DNA of 64,000 nucleotides from Pictodentalium vernedei. Lineage: Eukaryota; Mollusca; Scaphopoda; Dentaliida; Dentaliidae. The stretch spans positions 382,274,718 to 382,338,717 of the forward strand of contig CM062290.1 of NCBI GenBank assembly GCA_031216915.1. Reading direction: 5' to 3'. This document shows, one piece after another, positions 46,401 to 57,545 of this stretch (position 1 is the first letter of the stretch; every line of letters starts with the position of its first letter). A program made the translations under genes and the position numbers. The notes below the pieces were generated by a model. That model made no database searches. It saw nothing but the letters and a program-made list of their open reading frames with translations, and was not told the origin of the DNA.

Positions 46401-47920
46401 TTGTACCTTGCCCAAGTCATGCCTTTTCAATCTTGAACTTAGAAATAACGAAACAGAATTCTGGAAAAGATTCTTGAAAGACCGCGTTGTATTCCGCCAG
46501 TTGAACTCTTAGAATATTCTACGGCTCTTTCAGAAAGTGTTTAGTGTAAAAGAATAGGGGGCGTTTGTTTTTAGAACTCGCGATAGGTAAAGCTATTGGA
46601 AATAATATAGTACCTCTCAGCCAATCAGAGGATGGCAAAGTCACAAAGAGTATAACATAATTGAGCATTAGTGCCAGTTTCTGTCAGTTATCTTGAAGCG
46701 TTCCACAAACGGTCTTGTACTGTGTCTCTTGTCTATCATTGCATCAGAGGTATAAACTGAATCCTGCAGTAGCTCTTGTTGCCTGCAGATTATTTTTGGA
46801 AAGGTTATAGAAAGAGATGGACGGTATTGAACTTTGAGTTCGGTATCTGTTTCGAATTTTTAGTTGACGTATACCACGGTATCGGTTCCGTATCTGGCTT
46901 GACCTAGATTTGCTGACAGGACCAAAGGGAATTCATATCGAGAAAATACAGAATAAGTTTTTCTTGTTGTCATTCTACCAAATGCCACTGCCAATGAGCT
47001 CAACATCTGAATTCCCTTGACAACACAAATCATATCTGCGGTAATTTAGTGATTTGTTCCAAATTCCCCATAACCTGCAATGGCTTAGTTCAGAGTTTTG
47101 TGATGTCAGAACATGTGTCTTTAATATGCCAGACGGCCCTGCCGACAATACACAAATCACCTAACAAGTGATTTCTTGTCAAGTCTTGTTTTCCTTAACA
47201 GGCAGCCAAGACTTGAGTAGAAATCACAGCAAGTAACTAAACATGTACTGGTTGTTGTTTAGTGGGAATTCAGGACAACTGTATCGCAGAGTGGTGTGTT
47301 TCTGAATCCAGCCATCTACCGATAAAATAAATAGAGTTTGGTTGAGTTAGTTCCAACATTACATATTTATTCACTACAAACTGCATAAAATATCACAGTT
47401 GAAAAGTGCAGTTGTTACATTATCATCAGTAATTGTAGTACTACAGATCCCGTTAAAATATAAAATAATTGTGTGGAAGCGATTTCTGAAACGAATTTCA
47501 ATGAAACTTTAATGAAAGGGAATACATTCATTGCGTATCCAGTTGCTGGTAATCGAGGCTAATGCGTTGATCACCCTGCAGATGGATTCCAGTTGATGTA
47601 CGAAATAAAACTATTTCTTGCCATATCAGAAGATCTTTTTTGAACAAATAATAATAAATGCCTCCACAAAAGAAACTCCGTCGTAATGACCGACGACCAG
47701 AGTTAAAAAACAAAGCAAACCTTCAAACAGCAGAATTTCCCACGACAACCAGGACCGAGGTAGCACAAGCGATAACTTAAAAAGATTTAACCCCATCCAC
47801 TACAGACGCAAATGCGCGCAGTGTGATACACTTAGCAAATTAAGTAAGTTAACAACTGCAACTCTGAAATAAATAAGCTAAAACTTATGAATTAATTAGT
47901 TGGTAAACATAGAATAGACG
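46401..47920. other. no recognised gene
   Basis: Contains a 'ggtatcggttccgtatctgg' segment (46800-46900) similar to 27040-27130, the left flank of the minisatellite. ORFs of about 61 codons only. Confidence 0.4.
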
Positions 47921-48238
47921 TACAGTTAAAACTAGAAGTCCTGTCACGAACTGTGCACTTATCTAGGATTGATTGCGTGTAGGAATTGTGTGCAATTGTC
48001 ATATCGAATGGCATCCAAAGCACGACAGGTTCTCCTGGTTACTCATAGCAAATACAGGCAATGTTTCTTCCAATGGACCTCCAGGTTACCCGGAGGTCCA
48101 TTGGCTGAAACATTGCTTTTGCACAGGCCATATGTACAGAATTTGATAGCCTTACTATGGTCATAACGCGTAGATTAACGCGCAGATCGACGTGCTATTT
48201 GTGCGCATTTCATGACAGGACTTCTAGTTTTAACTATA
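47921..48238 (+). mobile_element. Tc1/mariner-like MITE, family A, copy 5
   Basis: Best-preserved copy: TA-CAGTTAAAACTAGAAGTCC at the left, GACAGGACTTCTAGTTTTAA then CTA-TA at the right, hairpin 'ccaatggacctccaggttac'. Confidence 0.88.
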
Positions 48239-48259
48239 GTGTTTCCAAATAAAAAAAAA

Positions 48260-48338
48260 TATTCTACTCGTAGGATTAAGAATGAAACCGACGAGCCTCT
48301 GGCGAGTCGGTTTCATTCTTAATTCTACGAGTAGAATA
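48260..48338. repeat. 79-bp palindrome
   Basis: 'tattctactcgtaggattaa' mirrored by 'aattctacgagtagaata'; inner arm 'gaatgaaaccgac'; centre 'gagcctctggc'. Confidence 0.85.
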
Positions 48339-48582
48339 CATTGTTTACTTGACAACCCTGTACGTTTATTTTGTTTATCCCATAAATCTTTTACAGGGCA
48401 GTCGCTGCAAAATTGTGCTGTTACTCGCTACAAAACCTAAAGAGAAGTGAGAAACACATTGATCCAATTCGATTTCCAAGCAAAATTGCCCAAAATAAAC
48501 AAGGCGCAGTGAGACATTTCTGTCTAAAAATAATTCCCCTACAAACTTGAGCTAAACTTGCAAAAATACCTTATTAAATGAA

Positions 48583-48815
48583 CAATGTGTTGTGCTTTCT
48601 ACTGGGATTGTGCAATACTTTCAAAAAGGTTTAAAGAAAACTTTAATTGAACTGAGCAGACGACACGTGCATTTGTTTATTTACACTTTCCTAATTTGGA
48701 AAATGAAACATCAATCATCATGCCCATGCCTTTCACAATCAAACTTGTAGGCTTTTCAACGCAGGGTTTCAATAGATTTAATTTGTGCTCTTGTTAATTG
48801 TTATTCATTTTATTG
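48583..48815 (+). repeat. dispersed direct repeat, copy 2
   Basis: Matches 46168-46400. The 2.4-kb spacing could suggest LTRs, but no LTR-type TG/CA ends, primer site or gag/pol traces are seen between them. Confidence 0.85.
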
Positions 48816-49955
48816 TTAGGCAGAGTTGAAATGTGTCATGTATTCGAAAACTAAACATTAAGCGATGATCGGCATTTGGTAAACGTCGGTTCATTATGCC
48901 TCCCACAAGCGTAAAATAGGTCACGACAACACGAATGCGGTTGAGGTCAAAGGTCAACAAGTCCGTCTCGACTATCGGAATAAATTCATTCAGTGTTAAA
49001 CATATTTATTATCCTACTAGGTAAATAAAGCAAATATTTATCTAAAGCTTTTTTGTTCGAATAAACGGCCATTTATGGGATAAAATAAATAATATTATAT
49101 TCTGTTCAAAATGACCTGAAATAATGAAGGAAACAAACCATGAATAAGCAGCTTAATTTAGTTTAAACAATATTTTATTCAAGATAATGTTATATGTATA
49201 CATTACATAGCAATATAATAGATTAATAATAATAAAAAAACAGTTTCTGCTAGCAGTATACGAAATAACAGCAACAGTGATAAACAAGTCGGTAGATAAA
49301 CTAGGATTCGACTGGAAGCCGTAGGCTTATATGCGTCTTCTACGTTTAATAGCACTTTTCGTAAAGATTATGGCAATGATCAGTAGTAACAAATGAAAGA
49401 TGTATATCGCAGACTAAGGGGGGTGAGCACTTGCGCGCCAATGAATCTGGTTGAACCTCTGACCTTGGACAAGCCCACCCCCGGCCCGCGTCATACTAAG
49501 TGGGCATTCTAGATGCGTAAGCGCAGTCACATGCAAATACGTAATGGCTCACTTTTCTTTTCATCAACAAGTGCTGCTGAGGGGTGCCGATAGCTCGTCA
49601 AGAAAACTTGAAAAAGGCTGTTTATACTAATTTCATGCTTAGAATAAGTTGACCAACAGGCTCAGTCCCTTAGCCAGCGATATATGTGATTGTCTAGACT
49701 ACACATATGCGAAATAGCAGCTTAATTTGGACACTACAACAATATTCCAGGCTCTTACACGTTAACAAACCTGAAAAGAAAACCAGTCATTTCTTTCACG
49801 AAAATAAACTCTTTAACAGCTGTCAAGCCTCAACAAGATCTTATAAGTAGTAAATGTGGGAACATTTGAAAATTCAGATGGTTTCGGTATTCAGTGATAG
49901 GTTAGGTTCGGTTTTTCGGTATTGCCATAATATCGGTATTGGTTCGGTTTTTCGG
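48816..49955. other. no recognised gene
   Basis: 'gtttaaacaatatttt' near 49163 and 'gccgtaggcttatatgcg' near 49318 recall 26368 and the 55-bp repeat unit. 'cggtattggttcggtttttc' repeats at 49880-49955. Confidence 0.4.
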
Positions 49956-50273
49956 TACAGTTAAAACTAGAAGTCCTGTCACGAAATGTGCGCTTATCTA
50001 GGCTTAACTGCGCGTAGTAATTGCGCGCAATAGCCAAATAGAATGGCATCCAAAGCACGGCAGGTTCTCCTGGTTACTCATAGCAAACACATGCAACATT
50101 TCTGCCAATGGACCTCCGGGTTACCCGGAGGTCCATTGGCTGAAACATTGCTTGTGCACAGGCCGCATGTGCACAACTTGATAGCCTTACTATGGTCATA
50201 ACGCGTAGATTTACGCGCCGATCAACTTGCTGTATGTGCGCATTTCAGGACAGGACTTTTAATTGTAACCGTA
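49956..50273 (+). mobile_element. Tc1/mariner-like MITE, family A, copy 6
   Basis: TA-CAGTTAAAACTAGAAGTCC at the left; the right terminus is diverged (gacaggacttttaattgtaa, CCG-TA). Perfect centre 'ggacctccgggttacccgga'. Confidence 0.87.
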
Positions 50274-50425
50274 TATCGCCCATCTCTTGCTACAAAGTGT
50301 CTTAATAGAGTGTGTATAATGTGATTTTTCTGTCGCTCCCAGAATCTAGAAAAGTTGGAGTGTGTATCTCAGTACAGTGGATGAAAATATAAACTGAAAT
50401 GCCTTGCATAGTACTTGACTCGAGT

Positions 50426-50717
50426 TTAACCCTTTCAACCTGATGGGCATAATCTTTTGTGTGAAGTAAAATGGTAGCAGACGAGCAGACGATATAAAAG
50501 AACAAATATCTGAAGCGAAGCTATGTAATAATTTAATCCAACAGCTCAATAGAGCTGTTGGATTAAATTATTACTGAACCTCCCAACAAACCAGAATGGC
50601 GTCGCCCATTTCGCCGTTGACAGCATTGACAATTAAATTATTACTGAACCTCGCAACAAACCAGAATGGTTTCGCCCATTTCGCCGTTGACAGCATTGAC
50701 ATTGCTGAAAGGGTTAA
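50426..50717. mobile_element. TTAA-type MITE, family D
   Basis: TTAA-CCCTTTCAACCTGATGGGCA at the left and TTGCTGAAAGGG-TTAA at the right. Hairpin 'taatttaatccaacagctc' around 50525-50570. An internal segment of about 75 bp ('attattactgaacctc.caac') is duplicated in tandem. Confidence 0.75.
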
Positions 50718-50832
50718 TAATGTGCTTATCTATGTATAAAAGAAATTACCCTTTTCGCACACAGTTGTTAAGTCTTCAACAAAAGCTGACTTTTTGTAAT
50801 AACTTGGCTAGAATCTTTGAGACGTCAGATGT

Positions 50833-51071
50833 TTGACCCTGTACTTGATGAAGCGGTCGTATCCGTCCGCATAATTTACAAATTAACCAGCTGAAAACCA
50901 ATTATTTCTCAAAGGAATTCGTCAAGACCATATCGTGTGCCCCTTCATTGAAACGAGATCGTTCCAATGAGGGATAACATGATATGGTTTTGTTGAAATA
51001 TTTTGAGAAAATTGAAAAGAAATTATTTAAAATAAAAATATTTGATAACATCTGCGTTGGGTAAAGGTTAA
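50833..51071. mobile_element. TTAA-type MITE, family B, copy 5 (inverted, diverged)
   Basis: Right end 'gataacatctgcgttgggta' with TTAA at 51068; left end TTGA-CCCTGTACTTGATG followed by 'atccgtccgcataatttaca'. Hairpin 'ccccttcattgaaacgag'/'gttccaatgaggg' is shortened. Confidence 0.75.
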
Positions 51072-52253
51072 CATTACTTAGATATGCTGTTTTTTCTCTT
51101 GAAAGTTTTATTTGCTTTTGTTGGTTATTGAACACATTGTATCAAATATGCTCTTTAGTTTTGTTTTTTTACGCCAATAATTAATTTGTTTGATTTTGTC
51201 AACCAGAGCTTCTGAAGATATATTATTTTGTTTACTAAACGCGATGGTATTCTTTGTGTTTCTTTTACGCCGCCAGTAATTTGGTTTTTATTTTGTTAAT
51301 CAGAGGTCATCAGATCACTAGCTACCTTGATGGTTGGCACTGTCACCAAAAGACAACCCAGCGTGCCCACCCAGCATCTTTCCCTTTGTCAATGTGACTT
51401 CAAAGATTCAAGATCAAACAGCAACAGGGCAGATAACTCTATTTGAGTTTCTTGATGGTGCAGGCATCTGATCAAACAAGATTGTTAATATATAAATTTA
51501 ATATGATTCATTTCATATTTTATGAACTATGATTTACCAGATGTAAAGTTATATTCTAGCTATATTACATTAAAATAATCCATCAATTTAAAAGTCTACT
51601 TGTATAGTTTTATCTCTAATCAGTCAGTGCAATGATCAGTCCATTGTGTGGAGAAATCAGCTGATATAGTCAGATCCACTTCTTGCTACAGTGCTCCTTC
51701 GTCAACAATTTAATACTTAAGTACTTAGCTATATATCCGTACATGGTATCAGCCACGACACAAATGAAATATTAAAGTCACCTGAGGCGGGGCGACATAC
51801 AAGACAGCAGTATACAACTTGGCACCTTCAGAGCTTAATATTTCCTGAGCATCGGTTTGGATCTAGGAGCGATATTGCACTGTTGCTATATTTTCGCATC
51901 GCGTTATTAATGTTTTTCATGCACTTTGCTCATAATCCAATATCTTGTTAATAACCTGAACTTTTAGTAGTTCTGAAAGCCTAACTCTGTATACTCTGAT
52001 AGTAACGTCTACTTTCGTCTACAGTGCCTTCTGTCTTCAATTTAATTATTATCATAACCACTAAACTGACAGTATGCCAGGATTGTTATCACTGTGGTCT
52101 TGTTAGCTGATATATCCACAGTAGAGCTGGGCGGTTTTGATGTTTCCAATTCGGTTTCTGTTCGGTTCGGTTCCGTTTCAGGAAAAACCTCGTCGGTTTC
52201 GATTCAGGTTTGCTATCTGTGAAGAGCATATAGTAAGTAACACGTCAGGCTCC
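51072..52253. other. no recognised feature
   Basis: T-rich beginning, then AT-rich. A 'cggttctgttcggttccg'-like degenerate run lies near 52150-52200, similar to 49900. Confidence 0.4.
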
Positions 52254-52504
52254 CTAACCCTTCAACTCTAATGGTATCTTCCACGCCAGTTCAATGGCAG
52301 CAATTAGAAGAGTCCATATTCATTATTTGGGGTAGACCAATCAATTTTTTCAACGTGCAGCCTCGGGGCTGCACGTTGAAAATATTGATTGGTCTACTCC
52401 ATACATTTACTGAACAGCTATCTAATATACATATATACATGTAATGACGTTATGACGTATCTTGTCCTGGCCGGAAAAGCGGCCGCTAGGGTTCAAAGGG
52501 TTAA
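52254..52504 (+). mobile_element. TTAA-type MITE, family E, copy 1
   Basis: CTAA-CCCTTCAACTCTAATGGTAT at the left and CTAGGGTTCAAAGGG-TTAA at the right. Central hairpin 'gaccaatcaattttttcaac', 'gtgcagcctcggggctgcac' and complement. Confidence 0.8.
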
Positions 52505-53121
52505 CTTGGAAAAAATACGCAATGGTTTGTACGATGCCACTCACCACAAAAAAGCTCTGTACGTATCTCCATTGGGTTCTGCCTAACTCCCTTCGGCCAA
52601 TCTTAGGGGTTCTTGGGGATCATTTACCAAGCCTATTGAGTCAGAAAAACACATTGTATTGAACACATTGCTGTTCTTTAGTTCTGTTTCCTTTTTATGC
52701 CAAAAACTTAATTTCTCTGATGTTGTTAACCAGAATTTCTGAAGGTATATTATTTTGTTTTTTGAACTCAGCATTATTTTTAACTACGTATTTTACAAAG
52801 CTATTTTTTTCTATTTTGATACTCGGAGTACTGCGAACCAACAGCCTGAATTATGGGTATTATATTATTCAAACAAGATAGTTTAGCGAGCCCACCCCCA
52901 ACATCTTTGCCTTCAGTGGCGTGGTTCAGAAAATTGGCTGAGAAACAAACGTCATGAGTGTGGTACTTTCTGCTCCAAAGACCTAAATTGCAACCAGTAG
53001 CACGGCAAAAAGCTTCCTGTAAGGTAGGGCCCTGCGAATCACATATTTTAGATTCGAATCGAATCTTGTTGCGCAATTGAATCGAACCTCGAATCGAAAC
53101 AGGCGTCTTGAAGTTCCGACT
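52505..53121. other. no recognised feature
   Basis: Segment 52650-52760 resembles 51130-51240 ('gaacacattg', 'tatattattttgtttt', 'ttctgaag'), an old dispersed repeat. A 111-codon minus-strand ORF at 52801-53136 runs into the next palindrome and is not convincing. Confidence 0.4.
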
Positions 53122-53199
53122 GATAAAATATTCCAACTACGTCATCAAGGCATGCCTTCGTGGAAGGCATGCCTTGATGATGTAGTTGGAATATTATCC
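53122..53199. repeat. 78-bp palindrome
   Basis: 'aatattccaactacgtcatc' mirrored by 'gatgatgtagttggaatatt' with 'aaggcatgccttcgtggaag' in the centre. Confidence 0.85.
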
Positions 53200-53373
53200 A
53201 GTAAGGATTTTTGTTCACAAACAGAAATGGGTGCGAGAATTCAGTACGCGGCACTGCACGGGGGTGGCCAGTAGCAACCATGAGCTCATCATCGATATTG
53301 CTTGGGGCATTAAAGTAGGAATGAGCACGGATGGTGGCATGGGTAGAGATGCTTTTTATGTTAATTTAGTAGA

Positions 53374-53530
53374 AATAATAATAATAATAATAATAAAAAT
53401 ATACCCATTTATATAGCACCAAAATCATAGTTCAACGCATAAAGAACCATATTCTAAGGCGCTGTACATGTTACTGAGCTTGGGCAAATATACAAACAAA
53501 ATATACACAGTATTTTACAAAAATCGACTT
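53374..53530 (-). mobile_element. non-LTR element 3' tail
   Basis: Read on the minus strand: 'acagcgccttagaatatggt', 'ggtgctatataaatgggta' and a terminal (att)n run, the common end of L2-type LINEs and the SINEs that use them. Only the tail is present. Confidence 0.6.
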
Positions 53531-54100
53531 TTAATTTGAATACAGCTGCAATTGGATTATATGGACAACTGATAGAAAACCTCCATAATGTGAGTTTGTT
53601 TTCTTATCCCTTTGCTGCTGTATGGCTATTTCCAAGGAGACCTCCTTCAGAGGAACAAGAGGGCACACACCAGCTCGTGGTGATTCTTTCATACAAACAT
53701 TCGCCCGTTATTGCCCCCATGGTAGTTTCCAACAGTTGCAGCGCAAATACGCGAGTACAGTACGTTTCTGGCGAATCTCCATGACTAATATACAATATAG
53801 TTACTCTGAGCGTTGTTACAAATGTCTCTTTGACAGTGTTAGTAAGAAAAGAATAGAAGGGACCTTTTACCACACCGTCATACACAAACTAGGTAAATTT
53901 CACGAGGAAGAGTTTCCAAGCGGTACACTGTTATTCCCATAATTCTTTCAGGGGTTTAAAATGTTTTGTACGCCAGGGATAGCCAGTGATTCTTACAGAA
54001 TCCCTCCGTCTAGTTGGGTAATTAGATTTTCTCTTGTACAAAGGAACACTCCATCTGAACATACCCCTTTCCAATTGTAAGCCTCTGGGTAACATAGAAA
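53531..54100. other. no certain gene
   Basis: A plus frame (53622-53942, 106 codons) and a minus frame (53604-53885, 93 codons) overlap. The minus one contains WCVPSCSSEGG, faintly like the start of a THAP finger, but no further THAP positions follow. Confidence 0.3.
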
Positions 54101-54104
54101 CTAT

Positions 54105-54310
54105 GTACTACTATAGAAACAAAATGGCGGCCTCCAGTATGACGCAAACACGATCAACCTAACAACACGCTGCGCATGCGCACTATCTCCACGTATCACT
54201 GGTAACGACGTCACAACATGGCCGCTCACGCGGGTTACCAGGATAATACAACATGGTGCCACTGGGTCACGTGACGTAACGTCACTTCCCGAGGTCCCCA
54301 CCGAGGTCCC
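54105..54310. promoter_or_regulatory. candidate CpG-rich TATA-less promoter
   Basis: A GC- and CpG-rich island in AT-rich surroundings. It holds 'aaaatggcggcc' (YY1-type) at 54120, the palindrome 'tgcgcatgcgca' at 54170-54181 (perfect NRF-1 type site), 'aacgacgtcac' near 54206 and 'tgacgtaacgtcac' near 54273 (CRE-like). Such a set is typical of housekeeping promoters, often bidirectional. It lies about 200 bp upstream of a plus-strand ORF. Confidence 0.5.
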
Positions 54311-54493
54311 CCAAAAAGTGGTGAAACGTGCGAGACATACTACTGATGACATAGACATTTTTTAAATGAGACTCTTTGCAAGTAATTTTCCACAACAACA
54401 ACAAATCCTGGGAAGAAAATTACTTTTTGACGTCCGCGACATGTCTGTAGAAAAAAGAAAACGCGCGAGGCTTCCCAATCTTACTCTTCTGTC

Positions 54494-54766
54494 ATGTCAT
54501 CCATTAAGATGTTCTTCAACACATTGTTCTCTAGAAAGAAGAAGATAGGGGAGCCAATCTATGAAGCAGTCATCCAAAATCTTCCCGAGGACTTGACCTA
54601 TGAGCCGTTGATGGAGGACCGCCTGAGCAGAGAAGCATCGTTTGCGCTGATAAAAAAGTTGGAAAGGAAAGCAGCCCTGAGAGAGTTTCTGGGAAGGAGA
54701 AGTGTTACAAAACTTGAATATAGGGTAAAGCTGATAAATCTTTATCCTGATCTTTCGGAATTTTGA
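54494..54766 (+). CDS. small basic protein or first exon, unknown
   Basis: A 90-codon ATG-to-TGA frame with even charged composition and no repeat character. It starts MSSIKMFFNTLFSRKKKIGE, continues through EAVIQNLPEDLTYEPL and SREASFALIKKLERKAALRE, and ends YPDLSEF. It is helical and amphipathic, with no signal peptide or membrane span, and no family I recognise. The second ATG (codon 6) is an alternative start. Its position downstream of the CpG-rich promoter-like segment is the main support for a real gene. It could also be the coding part of a larger spliced gene or a decayed transposon protein. No AATAAA is close downstream. Confidence 0.42.
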   Translation: MSSIKMFFNTLFSRKKKIGEPIYEAVIQNLPEDLTYEPLMEDRLSREASFALIKKLERKAALREFLGRRSVTKLEYRVKLINLYPDLSEF

Positions 54767-54769
54767 AGC

Positions 54770-55621
54770 ATCACTCCAATGGGTTCGTCACAGTCTTTTT
54801 CAAGACCCACACAATCTTTAAAGAAAAATTCTCTTGAGAACGCAACCTACCTATTTCCCCCCGATTAGATAAAGACATGAGAAATGAAAAAAGTGTTAGT
54901 CGCATTAGAGGGTTGGCACTCTGGTGCCGTATGGGAAATCACTATAGGAAACCCCTTAAACGGATGGCACTATGGGACCATACGGGAATTCCTATACTAC
55001 TTCCCATAGAAAAGAATCCTATAGTAACTTCTCATTGCCATTAGGTTGGGAGGCACTATGGGGCTATATGGGAATTTACCATAGAAAAGCTTTCTTGCGT
55101 ACAAAAAGGTAGGCATTCTGGGGACTTTTTGATCAACGTTGATTAGACCCATCATACCAATCTTATTATCAAAATGGCCTTATTTGGAGTAATTCCGAGT
55201 ATTTCTGGGTAAATCCTGGTAATTTCGGTGTTTAGGAGGACTCAGTTCCTGTTCCCATTTCCATGTTTGTCTGATATCCAAATGATTGCTGAAGTGAATC
55301 TGATTGTCTGGAGGAGAAAAAAAAACTAGATTGTTTTGACATTTCAAGCTAATTTGCGAAAATCATTCAACGAAGCACGGCCAACGACGGTTCGCTCCAC
55401 ATCGAGAGGAAGGTGTCTCACGCCTTTTAAAGTACCAAGCCACCCGTTAACCCTACCACCGTGGCTTCAAATCGATGTCATCATGTGCGTTTTCAGCGTT
55501 TGTTTTATGAACTCTGTCCGACTCGGACGTGCCATTTGAAACTGCAAAAAACGCACATGTGCCCGGTGGGAACCTCACGCACTTGCGCAGACTCTCGTGT
55601 CCTATACGACAGGGTTCCCGT
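54770..55621. other. diverged short repeats, no gene
   Basis: 'ggcactatgggaccatacgg'-like strings recur at about 54915, 54965, 55050 and 55100, a decayed tandem repeat. ORFs at 55336-55738 overlap in three frames and run into a repeat. Confidence 0.4.
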
Positions 55622-55748
55622 GGGTCAGGGAAAGTATGGAAAGTTATGCAATTTAATTTTGGATTTTCCAGGTCACAAAAAGTATGGAAAATTGATTTAT
55701 GTCCCCTAGGGTTATGGAAAGTCATGGACAAAACATAATCCCTGACCC
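55622..55748. repeat. short element with 10-bp inverted ends
   Basis: GGGTCAGGGA at the left and TCCCTGACCC at the right enclose repeated 'aaagtatggaaa' motifs. Confidence 0.5.
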
Positions 55749-55854
55749 AGAAGCTTTAAGATAAATAAGTAGTTTTATTAATTCGATCAAAGCACCGCAC
55801 CAGCCCGCACTGCATTTATTAACTCACCTGGCTATTGCCATCACTTGGCGTCCG

Positions 55855-56960
55855 TCGTCATCCGTAAACCTTTCACATTTTCATCTTCTTCTCAGGAACC
55901 ACTGAGCCGGTGTGAACCGAGATTAGCAGGAATGGTCTATGAGAGGTCCTCTACAAACAATTCTCATTTTGTTCCCATCGGATGAAAAACATGGCCACCA
56001 GAGGCACCCTTTGATTTTGGTTGGGGGATTTTCAAACATCTTCTACACTAAAACAACAATGCCAAATGTTTTGAAACTTCACATGGTTGATAACTGGGAC
56101 ACCCTCTACCAACGATCCTCATTTAATGTTGATCGGGTTGCATATATGGCCGCAATTGCAGCTCATAGTTAACATAGAAACCCTATGGGAAACCACATTT
56201 TTATCTTTTTCTCTGGAACTACTGAGCCAACCAAACTTGGCAGGGGTGGTCTATGGGAGGTCCTCCACAAGCGATTCTCATTTTGTTCCCGTCGGTTGAA
56301 AAACATGGCCGCCAGAAGAATTCGTTGATTTTGATTGGTCAATTTTCAAAAATCTTCTATGAAACTACAAGGCAAAATGTTTTGAAACTTCACATGATTG
56401 ATAACTGGGACACCCTCTACCAACGGGCCTCATTTAATGTTGATCGGATTGCAAACATGGCCACAATTGCGAATTATAGTTACTATAGAAACCCTATGGT
56501 GAATCACATTTTCATCTTCTTCTCTGGAACTACTAAGCCGATGTGAAACACACTTGGCAGGAATGGTCTATGTGAGGTCTTCTACAAATGATCTTCATTT
56601 TGTTCCCGTCGGATGGAAAACATGGCCGCCCGAGGCATTCTTTGATTCTGATTGTTGGATTTTCAAAAATCTTCTCCGAAGAAACAACAAGACCAAATGT
56701 TTTGCAACTTCACATGATTGATGACTGGGACACCCTCTACCAACGATCCCCATTTAATGTTGATCGGGTTGTAAACATGGTCTCAATTGCGGCTTATAGT
56801 TACTAAAGAAACCCTATGGAAAATCACATTTTCATCTTCTTCCCTGGAACTACTGAGCCGATGTGAACCAAACTTGTCACAAATAATGTATGGAAAGTCC
56901 CTGTAAACATTCGCAGATGAAGGAGCATGGCAGCCAGCTGCATTCTTGGAATTTGATTAG
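55855..56960 (+). repeat. tandem repeat, ~315-bp unit, 3.3 copies
   Basis: 'ctcaggaaccactgagccg' or 'ctctggaactactgagcc' marks unit starts at 55891, 56211, 56522 and 56842 (periods 320, 311, 320). Each carries 'attctcattttgttccc', 'aaaaacatggcc' and 'ataactgggacaccctctac'. Four in-phase ORFs of 70-97 codons are repeat by-products. Confidence 0.88.
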
Positions 56961-57545
56961 AATAACTGAGGATATGTACTTCTGCCAGGTGAGCGATTAC
57001 AGGCTCTTTAGAGCCTCTTGTTCACAACACTCCAGCTAGCGACATAAAAAATGCAGGATTCGTGTTGCAAGTATTTCTCTTGGAGTATGCAAAATAATAT
57101 AGCGGTATGTGTCAGAATTCTTGGAGTAGCCCGTATGGGTGCTCACAAAATAGAAAACTATAAGCCCGACCGTTGTTTAGGTTGTATCCTCGGTATCTGA
57201 CGGCGGATTTTCAAAACAAGTTTCAGCTTAGAATTTGGGACCACACGTCCAATAATGGTGTAGAATTTCAACTTCGTGCCATGAAATTTAATTTTTACGT
57301 TTTCTGGCCCTCGGTGAGAATTTCGTTGTAGCGTTATATGTTGACCAACAATGTGAATTGAAATGTGACGAGAGATCAATTCAACCATTCCCCTGCGGTT
57401 AGTAAAATATTATGGTTTTACCCGTTTTAGTTTTAGCTGTAGGGTGCTTACAAAATGGGAGGGGGTGTAAAAACTTATAGTGACGTAAAAACGTCGAAAA
57501 TGAGGTTAAATTAGAAACAAAATACCAAAATGGCTATCTTTTGTT
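56961..57545. other. no recognised feature
   Basis: Begins with 'ccaggtgagcgattacaggc', the usual end of this kind of tandem block; then unremarkable sequence. Confidence 0.4.

Noticed and set aside
46168..48815. LTR retrotransposon with 200-bp LTRs
   Set aside because: No TG/CA ends, primer-binding site, polypurine tract or gag/pol remnants between the repeats.
49860..49955. 'cggtattggttcgg' runs as regulatory repeats
   Set aside because: Degenerate low-complexity strings also at 27.1, 46.8 and 52.1 kb, without spacing or context.
53604..53885. THAP-like zinc finger on the minus strand
   Set aside because: Only a CVPSC start-like string; the downstream conserved Trp/Pro and C-x-x-H are absent, and a plus-strand ORF overlaps.
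55939..56806. Series of similar 70-97 codon ORFs suggesting a gene cluster
   Set aside because: They are phased copies of a ~315-bp tandem repeat with no conserved protein pattern.
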